From assembly GCA_024233865.1 (NCBI GenBank), contig JACKPA010000016.1, positions 62,001 to 126,000 of the forward strand: a stretch of 64,000 nt of DNA, given 5' to 3'. How positions within the stretch are numbered: the stretch's first letter is position 1; each line of letters begins with the position of its first letter. The notes beneath the pieces were generated by a model. It made no database searches, had not been told where the DNA came from, and saw only the letters and a list, made by a program, of their open reading frames with translations. Positions 51,430 through 61,362 of the stretch are shown one piece after another. The stretch is from Leptospiraceae bacterium (GTDB lineage: Bacteria; Spirochaetota; Leptospiria; Leptospirales; Leptospiraceae). The position numbers and the translations under genes are program-made.

Positions 51430-53364
51430 ATGATTAGAAGAAGATATTTTAACATTCTATTTGTCGTTTTAGTATTACTCGTTTTTTTCCCATTTTTAGA
51501 AACAGGTTTTACTACAAATGATGATTCCATAAATCAATTACGGAAAAATATATATGATTCATGGAAAGGAATAGCTTTTGAACAGGGGAGGATTCAATTT
51601 TTACTATTTCATTGGTGGTTAATATGGTTTTCCTACATATCCAATAATTTCATTATTATTAAGATGATAACTCTCTCAATGGTTATAGGAAATATAATTT
51701 ATTTTTCCTATTTCCTTTTTCGGTATACCGAAAGTAAATATATCGGAATATTTTTTAGTATATTATATATAAGTTTTTTACAAGATACATGGGAACACTA
51801 TCTAATCACATCTTCTCCTTTAATTTATACAACTGCGTTTATGCTTTTCCTCTTTTCTTTAAATTTATTTATAGAATTTAAGAATAATCATAAAAAGAAG
51901 TATTTATACTTTAGTGGTCTTGCTTTATTTTTTGCATTGCAGATTAGTGAAATGTATTTTTTACTATTTATACTTTTTCCTATCGTGAATCTAAAATATA
52001 CACAAAAGATAAGGGAACAAATAAAAGATATGCTCATTCCATTTGGATTTTATTTTATTTATTTTTTTATTTATATAATATTTAGATACTTCTTTGCAGA
52101 CGGTAGTACCTACGACGGAAACCAGGTCGCTGATAAATTTTCATTTTTTGATTTTATAGAAACATTATTTACGTATAGCTTATCCTCTTTTCCTGGATAT
52201 TATTTTTTAAATGGTAACTTTGCATATACTCAAGACCTTAATATATATTTAAAATTTGAAAATATACTCTTACTTCAAAATAGGTTTTATGAAAATTTTA
52301 TATCCGGTGTAAAATTCATACAGCTAAACTTTTATCAACTAAAAACAGATTGGCTTATAAAATATATAATTTTTTCTTTTGTCATGATGACTACATTTAC
52401 TAAAAAACTACGGATAAAAAACGATAAAATACTACTTCTTATTTCGATTGTTTTGATGTTTTTTCCCAATATTCCACATGCACTAACAGCAAAGTATCAA
52501 TCTTGGGTAGTTAAGTCCGGAAGTATGGGATACGTGGGAACTTACATTTCCTATTTTGGAATTTCCCTACTGCTGTCTATTGGACTCAACTATTTGTTTA
52601 GCTACTTTCAATCCAAAAAGATAAAAACTTTTATTCTCTCTATGATCTTATTACTACTACTCCCTATTTCCATTTTTACTTCAATGACAAATGAATCCGT
52701 AATTCAAAGTAAAGTGATGACACATAAAAAATGGGAAATGATGAATAAATTTATGAAAACGCAAGCATTTAAGACACTTGATTCTTCTGCAATTATTTAT
52801 GCTCCCACACTCAGTGCAGAATACAGAGGAATTGTAAACTTGAATGCATCAACTTATTGGAGTAATTATGTGTATATGCTTACTGGAAAGGAATTTCGTA
52901 TCATAGATAGTTTAGACAAAATAGATATGAAAAAGGATAACTTGTATTATCTGGAATACAATCAAAATAGATATAAAGATGGACAAGTGCTAATATTTGG
53001 TAAGGTTGAAACTATAGTGCCTTTCAATAAGGACGTAACAAAACTTGAGATCTACTCCAAGCAGATTTCTGTTTTTCCTTATACAAAAGATTTAAACCTT
53101 AGGATAGACTTAATAACAAAATCGAAAAATTCTAATATTATGGTCATTACAAGAAGTGCAAATCATAATCGGATGGTATTTAGTAAAAAAATGGTAAGTC
53201 GTAAATCAGGGATTTATAGTTTTCCTATTATTGGGAAAGGTATCGGCAAAGACTTATTTGAATATGTGTACCAATCGAATTATGGTTTACTAATAAATCA
53301 TACTCGTATTGAGGGATTTTTCAATAAAGAAAACGAATATCCGGAACTAATCTTTTCAAACTAA
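51430..53364 (+). CDS. Large polytopic membrane protein, GT-C glycosyltransferase-like
   Basis: The ATG at 51430 has AGGGGACAGT upstream, so the frame from 51361 is trimmed. 644 residues with about eleven membrane helices in residues 7-455, then a soluble beta-rich C-terminal domain of about 190 residues. The first extracytoplasmic loop holds FTTNDDSINQLRKN, where the Asp-Asp pair after helix 1 matches the catalytic acidic pair of GT-C enzymes that use polyprenyl-phosphate sugars. No closer family is recognised. It is monocistronic and could modify surface polysaccharide or lipids. Confidence 0.6.
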   Translation: MIRRRYFNILFVVLVLLVFFPFLETGFTTNDDSINQLRKNIYDSWKGIAFEQGRIQFLLFHWWLIWFSYISNNFIIIKMITLSMVIGNIIYFSYFLFRYTESKYIGIFFSILYISFLQDTWEHYLITSSPLIYTTAFMLFLFSLNLFIEFKNNHKKKYLYFSGLALFFALQISEMYFLLFILFPIVNLKYTQKIREQIKDMLIPFGFYFIYFFIYIIFRYFFADGSTYDGNQVADKFSFFDFIETLFTYSLSSFPGYYFLNGNFAYTQDLNIYLKFENILLLQNRFYENFISGVKFIQLNFYQLKTDWLIKYIIFSFVMMTTFTKKLRIKNDKILLLISIVLMFFPNIPHALTAKYQSWVVKSGSMGYVGTYISYFGISLLLSIGLNYLFSYFQSKKIKTFILSMILLLLLPISIFTSMTNESVIQSKVMTHKKWEMMNKFMKTQAFKTLDSSAIIYAPTLSAEYRGIVNLNASTYWSNYVYMLTGKEFRIIDSLDKIDMKKDNLYYLEYNQNRYKDGQVLIFGKVETIVPFNKDVTKLEIYSKQISVFPYTKDLNLRIDLITKSKNSNIMVITRSANHNRMVFSKKMVSRKSGIYSFPIIGKGIGKDLFEYVYQSNYGLLINHTRIEGFFNKENEYPELIFSN

Positions 53365-53423
53365 ACGAAGTAAGTCTTTAAACTAACGTGAGTTTCGATT
53401 AAGGTGCTTTTATTTATAATTAA

Positions 53424-53491
53424 GGGGTAAACACAGAGGTTTACCCCTACAATTTGTCTTTCGTAGGGGCAAAATCCCCCCGTGATTGCCC
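53424..53491. repeat. Nested hairpin intergenic element
   Basis: GGGGTAAAC (53424-53432) pairs with GTTTACCCC (53439-53447). CCCCTAC (53444-53450) can instead pair with GTAGGGG (53463-53469), and GGGCAA (53467-53472) pairs with TTGCCC (53486-53491). The three pairings are mutually exclusive in part. Part of this element (18 bases) recurs exactly at 33905-33922. It sits between convergent genes. Confidence 0.75.
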
Positions 53492-53523
53492 TTAAAAAAT
53501 TTGCAATTTTTCTTATCCGAAAC

Positions 53524-54420
53524 TCACATTAAAAGTATTTCCAGTATCCTATTGGAAATAATTTTATTCCCGATGCCGGTTACACAAAAAGCATGTTCAA
53601 CGTCATCCAGAATTTGTAAATTAATATTTTGAATCTGTTTTTTCAAATATTGAGCTTGTTCGATTGATGCCCAATGATCGTCTTGTGTGTAAATGAAGTG
53701 TAGTTTTTTGACATTTTCTTGAATGAGAAACAAATCCATTTCTATACCTAATTCTTGAAATTCCGTAGAAGCCATGTACAAAACGCTGTTTATGATATGA
53801 GATAATTCTCCGAAGTATTTGTAGGTAATATTTTTTGAATCCGTATCATATTGATTCGTTACAAATGCAAGAATATTACTTTTTAATTGTATTGGTAGGC
53901 TTATTAGAAGTGTGAAAAATTCACTAATTATAGAACGTATCCAAGATTTTTGAATGAGGAATTTTGTAAATGTTTGTTTTGTAGATTTTAGATTCTGAGT
54001 TATAAAGGGGAAAATCAAAATTGCTTTCTCTACCCAAGCAGACAAGTCTGAATTCAATATTTTCAAACATATCCAACCACCAATGCTATGACCAATTAGA
54101 ATCAATTTTGAATTTTTAGGTAATTCCTGCCGGATAACTTTGATAAGCTTAATTTTGTGTTCTGCTTCTTCTGTTATGCTGAATACCCGATTTGTGTTTT
54201 GTTCTGTAAATCCTGCATAACTTAGAATAGAAAGTCCATATTGCCCTTTTGTTTTTTCCCATATACTTCTACTTAAGTTTAGATAGTACCCCCCGATCCC
54301 AGGATTTCCCGGGATAATTACAATGTGGAAAAACTGCTCATGAGTTTTTAAGTTTGTATTTTGGTATATTTCCGAATCAATACCATCAACATTTATAATT
54401 TTTTTTACAAATAAGCTCAA
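53524..54420 (-). CDS. Alpha/beta hydrolase of the LDAH (DUF2305) type
   Basis: 298 residues, cytoplasmic. IIPGNPGIGGYY is the family signature that forms the oxyanion hole, GHSIGGW holds the nucleophile Ser, and DDVEHAFCVTG carries the likely catalytic His; an Asp in TQDDHWA is the third member. In eukaryotes the family associates with lipid droplets; the bacterial substrate is unknown, probably a lipid ester. Its start overlaps the stop of the degenerate HD-GYP gene (ATGA). Confidence 0.82.
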   Translation of the reverse strand: MSLFVKKIINVDGIDSEIYQNTNLKTHEQFFHIVIIPGNPGIGGYYLNLSRSIWEKTKGQYGLSILSYAGFTEQNTNRVFSITEEAEHKIKLIKVIRQELPKNSKLILIGHSIGGWICLKILNSDLSAWVEKAILIFPFITQNLKSTKQTFTKFLIQKSWIRSIISEFFTLLISLPIQLKSNILAFVTNQYDTDSKNITYKYFGELSHIINSVLYMASTEFQELGIEMDLFLIQENVKKLHFIYTQDDHWASIEQAQYLKKQIQNINLQILDDVEHAFCVTGIGNKIISNRILEILLM

Positions 54421-56003
54421 TCTTCAAATTGATCAAAAGAAGGTTCTTCTTCTATGATAGAAACGGTTTCATGAAGATCGTCTATGTACCATTCTTTTTT
54501 GTCGCGATCCGTAAGATTTATTTTATACACTTTATCCTTTAATTTGACTTCTAGAATAGGTCGATGAGGTAAATTTGGATTGTGTCTTATTACAGTTCCT
54601 AAAAAACATTTTTGATTCAAATCGTTACGAATCAAAACTGACTCACCTATTTTAAATAAATGGATTGAACTCAAAAATTCGGAAACCAGATAACCATCAA
54701 AGAGCCCGGTTTGTTTTGTGGTTGTGTCAATATCCCAAATTCCTTGTTTATCAACTTCAGTTAGAGGGTCCAAATTATCTACAGAATTTTTTAATAAATA
54801 TTCTACAATTTCAGTTCTTCTTACTGGTAGCCTATTGGGAGTTCGATGAATCATTATATCAAAAAAGTTCACAATGGAAAACAGTCTCGTTAATTCGTGT
54901 ATGGGATGCTTAAATTTGTCATCTCCCAACCCTTGTGATTTTCTATCTGGAAAACCGGAACCATCTAAAAAAGAGCCATGAAACTTGATAATATTATCTG
55001 CTATAGCACTAACGTCACGATTGATCTCCGATGATAAAATATTATAGGCAACCAAAGGGTATTTTTTAATTAAGATCAATTCTTTTTCAGGAAGTATTTT
55101 GGATTCATCTTTTATATAACTACCGTCGGGTTGTAAAAAATCTTTAATTTCTTTATCCATTAACTTTCTGATTTCTTGGTGGTAATAACCAAAAGCATGA
55201 AAAATACAACCAAGTGATGCATCTAAAATCAATTCTTCCAGATACTGAGACCTTTTGTCTTTATCAAAAGTCTTCTTTTCGTCTTTTTCCAAAAGTCTTT
55301 TACTGCTTAATTGAGCACCTCTTTTCACTCTTTCGGATTGAATTCGGGAAATGGCTGCCAAAAACATCAATGTAGTCATTGTGGTGTGACTTACAATTCT
55401 ATAACTTAGCTCATCCATTTTTTTATTGGCAAGTACATTTATAGATTTGTCTACATTGCCTATACTTCTTATACTTGAAATAGACATATCACTATTAATT
55501 TGTCTTAAGAAATTGTACAAGGCTTCTTTTACAATTGAGATTTTTCCACTATCTGACATAATTTGTTGACGTAATTTTTGAGCTCCTTCTCTTTGCAAAG
55601 GATTTAATTGTGGTTTGAATAAATCCTTTCCATCAAAATAGGATAGTGTTCGAGCTCCTTTTTTTACATCCTCTTCACTAAAAACGTTAAAAAATTCAAG
55701 GAGAGTTGTTTCTATTTTAGCTTTTGTGTCATATATAAATTCTTCTTTGCTGCCTTCTTTATATGGTTCTCCATCATTTGTAATCCAAATCAAAAGATAT
55801 CCTTTTTTTTTAAGTTGCTCTACTTCTAAGGATGTTATCTTTTTTCCTCTTTTGTAAAGAGTACAATCTTCATCAAAAAACACCGGATTATTAGAAATAT
55901 TAACCAACTTTTCTAATGTTTTTATATCCACCCTCGCACTTTTTATATAGTGATCTGGGGATAACTCCATAGGTGGAATATTAATTTTAAATTTTGTACT
56001 CAT
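54417..56003 (-). CDS. HD-GYP-related protein with lost metal ligands
   Basis: 528 residues. An N-terminal domain (1-75) of the type that precedes HD-GYP domains, a helical linker, then an HD-GYP-like domain (about 205-430). The HD pair is replaced (CIFHAFGYYH), the next His-Pro is YP (KKYPLVAYNIL), the HHE motif is FHGS, while DGSGFPD and RLPVRR remain. It is therefore likely catalytically inactive and may still bind c-di-GMP or a partner. The C-terminus (FKIGESVLIRNDLNQKCFLGTVIRHNPNLPHRP, partly quoted) is the beta domain often found after HD-GYP. GAGG five bases before the ATG. Confidence 0.82.
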   Translation of the reverse strand: MSTKFKINIPPMELSPDHYIKSARVDIKTLEKLVNISNNPVFFDEDCTLYKRGKKITSLEVEQLKKKGYLLIWITNDGEPYKEGSKEEFIYDTKAKIETTLLEFFNVFSEEDVKKGARTLSYFDGKDLFKPQLNPLQREGAQKLRQQIMSDSGKISIVKEALYNFLRQINSDMSISSIRSIGNVDKSINVLANKKMDELSYRIVSHTTMTTLMFLAAISRIQSERVKRGAQLSSKRLLEKDEKKTFDKDKRSQYLEELILDASLGCIFHAFGYYHQEIRKLMDKEIKDFLQPDGSYIKDESKILPEKELILIKKYPLVAYNILSSEINRDVSAIADNIIKFHGSFLDGSGFPDRKSQGLGDDKFKHPIHELTRLFSIVNFFDIMIHRTPNRLPVRRTEIVEYLLKNSVDNLDPLTEVDKQGIWDIDTTTKQTGLFDGYLVSEFLSSIHLFKIGESVLIRNDLNQKCFLGTVIRHNPNLPHRPILEVKLKDKVYKINLTDRDKKEWYIDDLHETVSIIEEEPSFDQFED

Positions 56004-56249
56004 TGCAACCTCAAAAAAAGAATAAATTACATCTAAAAAATCAGATAAAAATTTTTATATTATATTTTATAAACCATTATCTAAAAGACTAAACTATAGA
56101 AAAGATTTTTTCACCCATTTTTAATGGTACATTTTATTAGCTATAATCATTTTTTAAATCAAAATTCATTTCTATTTAAAAATTTTATTGATAAAGATAA
56201 TTTATATAGAGTTTTGCTATTATTGAATGTATTTAGCGTTTATAAAAAA

Positions 56250-57686
56250 ATGAATACAAAAGAAAAAATTCAATATTTGATACAAAATAATAAACTTAAA
56301 TTTTTCCAAGATATAGAAATTTTATATTACAACGATTATTATAAAAAATCGCTAAAAACCATTCGAGTAGCGTTGTTTTTAGCCTTTATACTCTATTCTT
56401 TTTTTGGATTTTTAGACACATTTTTAGCACCCAATTCCAAAACAAATATATGGCTTATTCGTTACGGAGTAGTCTGTCCAATCCTAATTTTTGCCATTAT
56501 AATATCTTATTTTAAATTATTTAAAAAATATATGCAACTTATATTAAGCTATATTGTTGTAATAACCGGTTTTGGCATTCTCGCCATGATTTCTATTATT
56601 GTCGAAGTAGAAAGTGGTATGTATTATTATGCTGGTCTTATTTTGGTTTTAATGTGGGGATATACATTTGTAAGACTAAAATTTATTAATGCTAGTATAG
56701 TTTGCTGGACAATCCTTATAGCTTATCAGTTTGTGGCTATATTTTTTCAAAAAGTGACTAATTCGAGTCAATTAACAAAAATATTTATAAGTAATAATTT
56801 CTTTTTTGTTTCTGCCAATATAATCGGAATGTCCGTTAGTTATATTATGGAATTAAGCAATAGAAAAGATTTTCTCCATAGACTTTTAATTTTGGAAGAA
56901 CAACGAATAACTGAAAGGGAAAGGAATGAGTTAAGACTGAGAAATAAAATTGTGGAAGAAGAACTTTCTATGGCGAGAAAAATACAAAGGCAATTGATTC
57001 CAAATAAAAGCCCGAAGCAATTTATATCTTTTTTATACGAACCAATGGAAGCAGTTGGTGGTGATCTTTTGGATTTTTTATTATTTCGGGAAAAAAATCG
57101 AATAGGTATTTTTTTAAGTGATGTGGCCGGACATGGTGTGCCGGCAGCTCTGATCGCATCCATGGTTAAAACAACTCTAATTCAATCAGGCAAGCATAAA
57201 GAAAATCCTGCTGAATTCTTAATGTATTTGAATGATATTTTGATAAACAAAACGGATAATTATTTTGTGACAGCCTTTTACGGGATTTATGATTCCGAAA
57301 CAAAAAGTATAACTTATTCTAATGCCGGACATAACCCTCCTTACCTAATTTCCGAAACAGAGATAACATTTTTAGAATCCGGAAAAGGCTTACCATTGGC
57401 AGTTATTGATAATAAAGAATTAAATAGACTAGGAAAAATGTACAAAAATCAAACGGAAAGTATTGCCGGGTTTATTAAATTGCTTCTTTATACGGATGGA
57501 CTAGTTGAAGCAAGAAAAGTCAATTCTCCCAAAATCTGGTTTTATGATGAAATTGAAGCCGTTTTATTTGATCTAAAATATCTATCTAATAAAGAATTTA
57601 TTTCTCAGCTCTATGAAAAATTAATTTTATTTCAAGGAAATAAAAATTTTGAAGATGATATTTGTGTAATATGTATGGATATATAA
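56250..57686 (+). CDS. Membrane-bound SpoIIE/PP2C-type phosphatase
   Basis: The ATG at 56250 is taken as the start; the upstream extension from 56124 is unlikely protein. 478 residues. Six membrane helices (about 25-205) form a domain with FFGFLDTFLAPN and VESGMYYYAGLILVL that also heads the 58091 protein. A coiled coil leads to the phosphatase: EAVGGDLLDFL, LSDVAGHGVPAALIASM, YSNAGHNPPYLI, LYTDGLVEAR, EDDICVICMD, all metal-binding Asp present. Such enzymes dephosphorylate anti-anti-sigma factors or similar switches. No anti-sigma partner is in view. The small gene that follows shares its transcript. Confidence 0.9.
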   Translation: MNTKEKIQYLIQNNKLKFFQDIEILYYNDYYKKSLKTIRVALFLAFILYSFFGFLDTFLAPNSKTNIWLIRYGVVCPILIFAIIISYFKLFKKYMQLILSYIVVITGFGILAMISIIVEVESGMYYYAGLILVLMWGYTFVRLKFINASIVCWTILIAYQFVAIFFQKVTNSSQLTKIFISNNFFFVSANIIGMSVSYIMELSNRKDFLHRLLILEEQRITERERNELRLRNKIVEEELSMARKIQRQLIPNKSPKQFISFLYEPMEAVGGDLLDFLLFREKNRIGIFLSDVAGHGVPAALIASMVKTTLIQSGKHKENPAEFLMYLNDILINKTDNYFVTAFYGIYDSETKSITYSNAGHNPPYLISETEITFLESGKGLPLAVIDNKELNRLGKMYKNQTESIAGFIKLLLYTDGLVEARKVNSPKIWFYDEIEAVLFDLKYLSNKEFISQLYEKLILFQGNKNFEDDICVICMDI

Positions 57687-57704
57687 AAGGAGAGTTGTGA
57701 CAAA

Positions 57705-57983
57705 TTGAGATCGATCAAATGCTGTGACGACCTAGAGGTAGGGGATCCTGTAATTGTTAGAGACTACAATGTCCAAGATAAAAATCAAAAATACTTTTAC
57801 AAAGAGTGGCAGGGAATAATACAAAAAATCAAAAAGCTAAAAAACGGAAAAAAAATTGCCTATATCAAGGTAACACAATTAGATGATATTTATTTTGGTG
57901 ATGTTTTTGAAAGACCTATACAGCAACTCAAGTATAAACCCTTAGAAGAAGATAACGGTTTCGAATATTTCACAAAAAGCTAA
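57705..57983 (+). CDS. Small unknown beta-rich protein
   Basis: 92 residues from a TTG start with AAGGAGAG ten bases upstream, which decides the start. EVGDPVIVRDYN, YKEWQGIIQKIKKLKNGKKIAYIKVTQLDD suggest an SH3-like barrel. No family recognised. It lies 18 bases after the phosphatase gene and is probably co-transcribed, so it may be a partner or target of it. Confidence 0.55.
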   Translation: MRSIKCCDDLEVGDPVIVRDYNVQDKNQKYFYKEWQGIIQKIKKLKNGKKIAYIKVTQLDDIYFGDVFERPIQQLKYKPLEEDNGFEYFTKS

Positions 57984-58090
57984 TTATTGGGATTCCTGTA
58001 GTGAGATAAATTTTTATAGACATAGATAAACTATATAGTGATTTGTTAATAAAGCTTGATATTTTTGAAAGCAAAGAAACTGGCTGAATA

Positions 58091-59917
58091 ATGAAAGCAA
58101 ATCAGGATATTTTTGATAGATTTATTCTATCGTTAGAACACAAATGGATAAAAATAATCCTCATACTGGGAATTGTACTAGTGCCACTTTTTGGCTTTCT
58201 TGATGCTGTTATTATGCCAAGAGAAAAACTAAAATTGTTTCTTTTTCTTAGGTTTATTGTATCTGGAATTCTAATCATTCAATTACTTTTCCTTATAAAA
58301 TTTCAATGGAATAAATACATCAAACTACACGCTTTTTTTTTCACGTTTTTGGTAGGAACTCTCATTAGTTTTATGACGACTCATTTGGGAGGATTTGAAT
58401 CTTCTTATTATGCGGGTTTAAACTTAGTTTTAATAGCAGTAAATTTTTTCCTTCCCTGGGGTGCTTTAGACATAATTTATAATAGTCTCATTGTAATTGC
58501 TTCTTATCTTGGATTAAACTTATTAACAGACCTTGATTGGACATTAACGTCTTTGATTAACAATATGTTTTTTATGAGCTCTACGATTATAATTGCCGCA
58601 ACTATAGGACACTATAAACTAAAGCTCATTCGCTCTGATTTTGATTCAAAAATAGCGCTCAAAGAATCAGAAGAAAAGTACAAAATGATTTTTAATAATT
58701 CTCCTATGGGTATCGCTCATTTTGATAAAACAGGGGTCATTACTACGTTTAACGAAACTCTTCAAAAAATTATTAATTTACCAAATGTAAGTGAAAAACC
58801 TTACAATATTATGGATCACATAAAAAATAACGAATTTAAAACCATATTTGATGAGATATTAAAAGGCACAGTAGGTAACTTTGAGGGGCAATTACTAAAT
58901 AATTTTGTAGAAAGTGAAACTTTTATTCGAGCAAACTTGGGTCCTATTATTTCCGCAGATGGGAATGTGAGTGGAGTGATTGGAGTAATAGAAGATATAT
59001 CCGAAAAGATCAAGGCAGAAGAAAATATACGTTTGGCGGATAAAGTTTTTCAAAACAGCAACGAAGCGATTATGCTTGCAAATTCTAAAAATGAAATCAT
59101 AAGGATCAATTCTGCATTTAGCAGGGTGACAGGCTATTCATTGGAAGAAGTGATTGGCAAGCAGCCCAGTTTTTTAAAAAACGACCTACACGATCAAGAT
59201 TATTACAAAAAAATATGGGACAGTTTAATACAAAACGGTGAGTGGAGGGGAGAAGTTTGGGATAGGCGAAAAAACGGTGAAGTTTATCCTAAATGGCTTT
59301 CTATCAGTATAATCAAAAACGAAAACCAAGAAATCACACATCTCATAGCGATTTTTACAGACATATCCACTCTAAAACAAACCGAGAAGAATTTAGAACG
59401 TCTCGCTCATTATGACTCTCTAACCAACCTACCCAATCGTATTTTGTTTCGGGATCGTTTACAACAAGCTATTCTACACGCAAAATTGAATAGGGAGCAA
59501 ATTTCTTTGATGTTTTTGGATCTGGATCGTTTTAAAATGATTAACGATACTTTAGGTCACAAAGCCGGGGATCAACTATTATTTCAGGTTGCAGATCGAC
59601 TTACCAAATGCCTCCTCTATGAAGAAGATATGGCAGCAAGATTGAGTGGAGATGAATTCACTTTGGTTTTAAAAAACGTCAAAAACTTAGAATACGTTGA
59701 GTATATAGCCCAAGAAATTCAAAACGCTTTTTCCTATCCGTTTTTGTTGGAGAATAGAGAAACTTTTGTAACCATGAGTATTGGAGTCGCCGTTTATCCA
59801 AAGGACGGAGTGGACTTGGAGACCCTTTTAAAAAATGCAGACAGGGCAATGTACAGTGCCAAAAAGCGAGGGCGAAACAACTATCAATTTTATTCCGGTG
59901 ATACGAGTTTAAATTGA
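58091..59917 (+). CDS. Membrane PAS-PAS diguanylate cyclase
   Basis: 608 residues. A six-helix membrane domain (about 15-190; LFGFLDAVIMP, FESSYYAGLNLVL) is shared with the 56250 phosphatase. Two PAS domains follow (about 198-310 and 318-435). The GGDEF domain (440-605) has DLDRFKMINDTLGH and RLSGDEFTLVL, an accepted SGDEF variant, so it should make c-di-GMP. The I-site RxxD is absent (YEED), so product inhibition by that route is unlikely. There is no EAL domain. It stops with TGA at 59915-59917, and the reading frame continues open past it into the next, broken gene. Confidence 0.9.
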   Translation: MKANQDIFDRFILSLEHKWIKIILILGIVLVPLFGFLDAVIMPREKLKLFLFLRFIVSGILIIQLLFLIKFQWNKYIKLHAFFFTFLVGTLISFMTTHLGGFESSYYAGLNLVLIAVNFFLPWGALDIIYNSLIVIASYLGLNLLTDLDWTLTSLINNMFFMSSTIIIAATIGHYKLKLIRSDFDSKIALKESEEKYKMIFNNSPMGIAHFDKTGVITTFNETLQKIINLPNVSEKPYNIMDHIKNNEFKTIFDEILKGTVGNFEGQLLNNFVESETFIRANLGPIISADGNVSGVIGVIEDISEKIKAEENIRLADKVFQNSNEAIMLANSKNEIIRINSAFSRVTGYSLEEVIGKQPSFLKNDLHDQDYYKKIWDSLIQNGEWRGEVWDRRKNGEVYPKWLSISIIKNENQEITHLIAIFTDISTLKQTEKNLERLAHYDSLTNLPNRILFRDRLQQAILHAKLNREQISLMFLDLDRFKMINDTLGHKAGDQLLFQVADRLTKCLLYEEDMAARLSGDEFTLVLKNVKNLEYVEYIAQEIQNAFSYPFLLENRETFVTMSIGVAVYPKDGVDLETLLKNADRAMYSAKKRGRNNYQFYSGDTSLN

Positions 59918-59932
59918 TACAGCTTTATTCTC

Positions 59933-61249
59933 ATGACGTTTCTTTTTGTATTTATCCTTGCCAACAGATTCATGAGATGGTACCATCACAGCATAGAACT
60001 TATCAGTCTTAGAGAAGAACAACTATACAAAGACCTAAATACCGGTTTGTACAATAGGAACAAATTAATACAGGATTCAACAGAAGTATTGTATCCTTCC
60101 ATTATTGTTTTTAGAATGAAAGGCCTTAACCTTTTAAATAATATCTATGGTCATTCGGTTGTTGATGAAATAGTGAACGAATATATCTCTTCAATCAAAG
60201 AGATATATAAAAGCAATTTGTATCGTATTTATAGACTCAATTAGAACCAATTTTCATTTGCTTTTTTTGAAAATATTGACAATGATAAAATAATCACCAT
60301 TGCCGAGATGGTAATTAAAGATATGGAGAATTGGAAATCCGAGAAAGACGAATGGAATGAAGTTATCCTAGACGCGGTAATAGGTATATCCAATACAAAT
60401 GAAACAAGTATACAAATAAAACTCAAAGAGGCAGATACTGCATGGATGTACGCCAAAGAACATAGATTGTCTTATAAATTTTATGATGAGAGTATGGATC
60501 AAGAGAAAACTCACAAAAATAATTTTTTATGGATTAAAAAGGTAAGAAAAGCACTCGAAGAAGAAAGGGTATTTGTTCAATTCCAAGCAATTCAAAACAA
60601 CCAAACGCAAAAAATTGAAAAGTATGAAGCTCTGGTAAGAATTCATGAAACTGATGGCACGATTGTTCCCCCCGGAATGTTTCTTCCGACAATAACCGAG
60701 TCCAAACTTTATGTCGATTTAACGTATCGGATTATCGAAAAAGTATGTTTTTTATTAAATGATTTTTCACAGGAATGTTCTATAAATATTAATGCGGAAC
60801 ATCTAATTGACTTTAACCTCTCGGAAGTAATACTCAAACACGTAAACAAATACAAAATACGAAATAGACTGGTAGTAGAAATTCTCGAATCAGAAAAAAT
60901 TGAAAATTATGGTATAGTATTAGAAAAGCTGAATTTATTGAAAAGCCAGGGAGTTAAAATAGCAATTGATGATTTTGGAACCGGGTATTCAAACTTTGAG
61001 CATATAATAAAATTGCCAATAGATTATATTAAAATTGACGGTTCTCTTATAAAAAATATACACAAAGACAAAGTATCAAAAACCCTGGTGAAGAACATAG
61101 TAAATATTTGTAATACGTTAAAAATTAAAACTATCGCTGAATTTGTGCATTGCAAAGAAGTACAAGACATAGTTCTTTTTTTAGGTGTTGACTATTCTCA
61201 AGGTTATTATATAGGAAAGCCTACCGAAACACCATGGAAAGCCAAATAA
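59933..61249 (+). pseudogene. Truncated GGDEF-EAL gene interrupted by an in-frame amber codon
   Basis: One frame runs 59933-61249, broken by TAG at 60242-60244. The upstream part encodes one membrane helix (FLFVFILANRFMRWY), then the start of a GGDEF domain (LYKDLNTGLYNRNKLI, RMKGLNLLNNIYGHS). The TAG falls within RLN-stop-NQF, the position of the GGDEF signature, which is already unlike consensus. After the stop, the rest of the GGDEF and a full EAL domain follow (FEALVRIH equivalent YEALVRIH, IAIDDFGTGYSNFEHI, YIKIDGSLI, IAEFVHCKE). The usual periplasmic sensor is missing. EAL Glu of the last motif is AEF, so activity is doubtful even if translated from 60308. Confidence 0.8.
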
Positions 61250-61362
61250 AACATATATCTTGGTATAGTTTTTCCCCAATCATTATAATCTTTAACTCGT
61301 CCACCATGATTGTCCATATACTGAATTCGATTGAGTGTTTATCTGAAAAGCCGAAAAAGTAA

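Noticed and set aside
59915..59917. TGA after the PAS-PAS-GGDEF protein as a recoded codon joining it to the EAL part
   Set aside because: A membrane helix directly after a complete GGDEF domain would be an implausible architecture, so two separate genes fit better.
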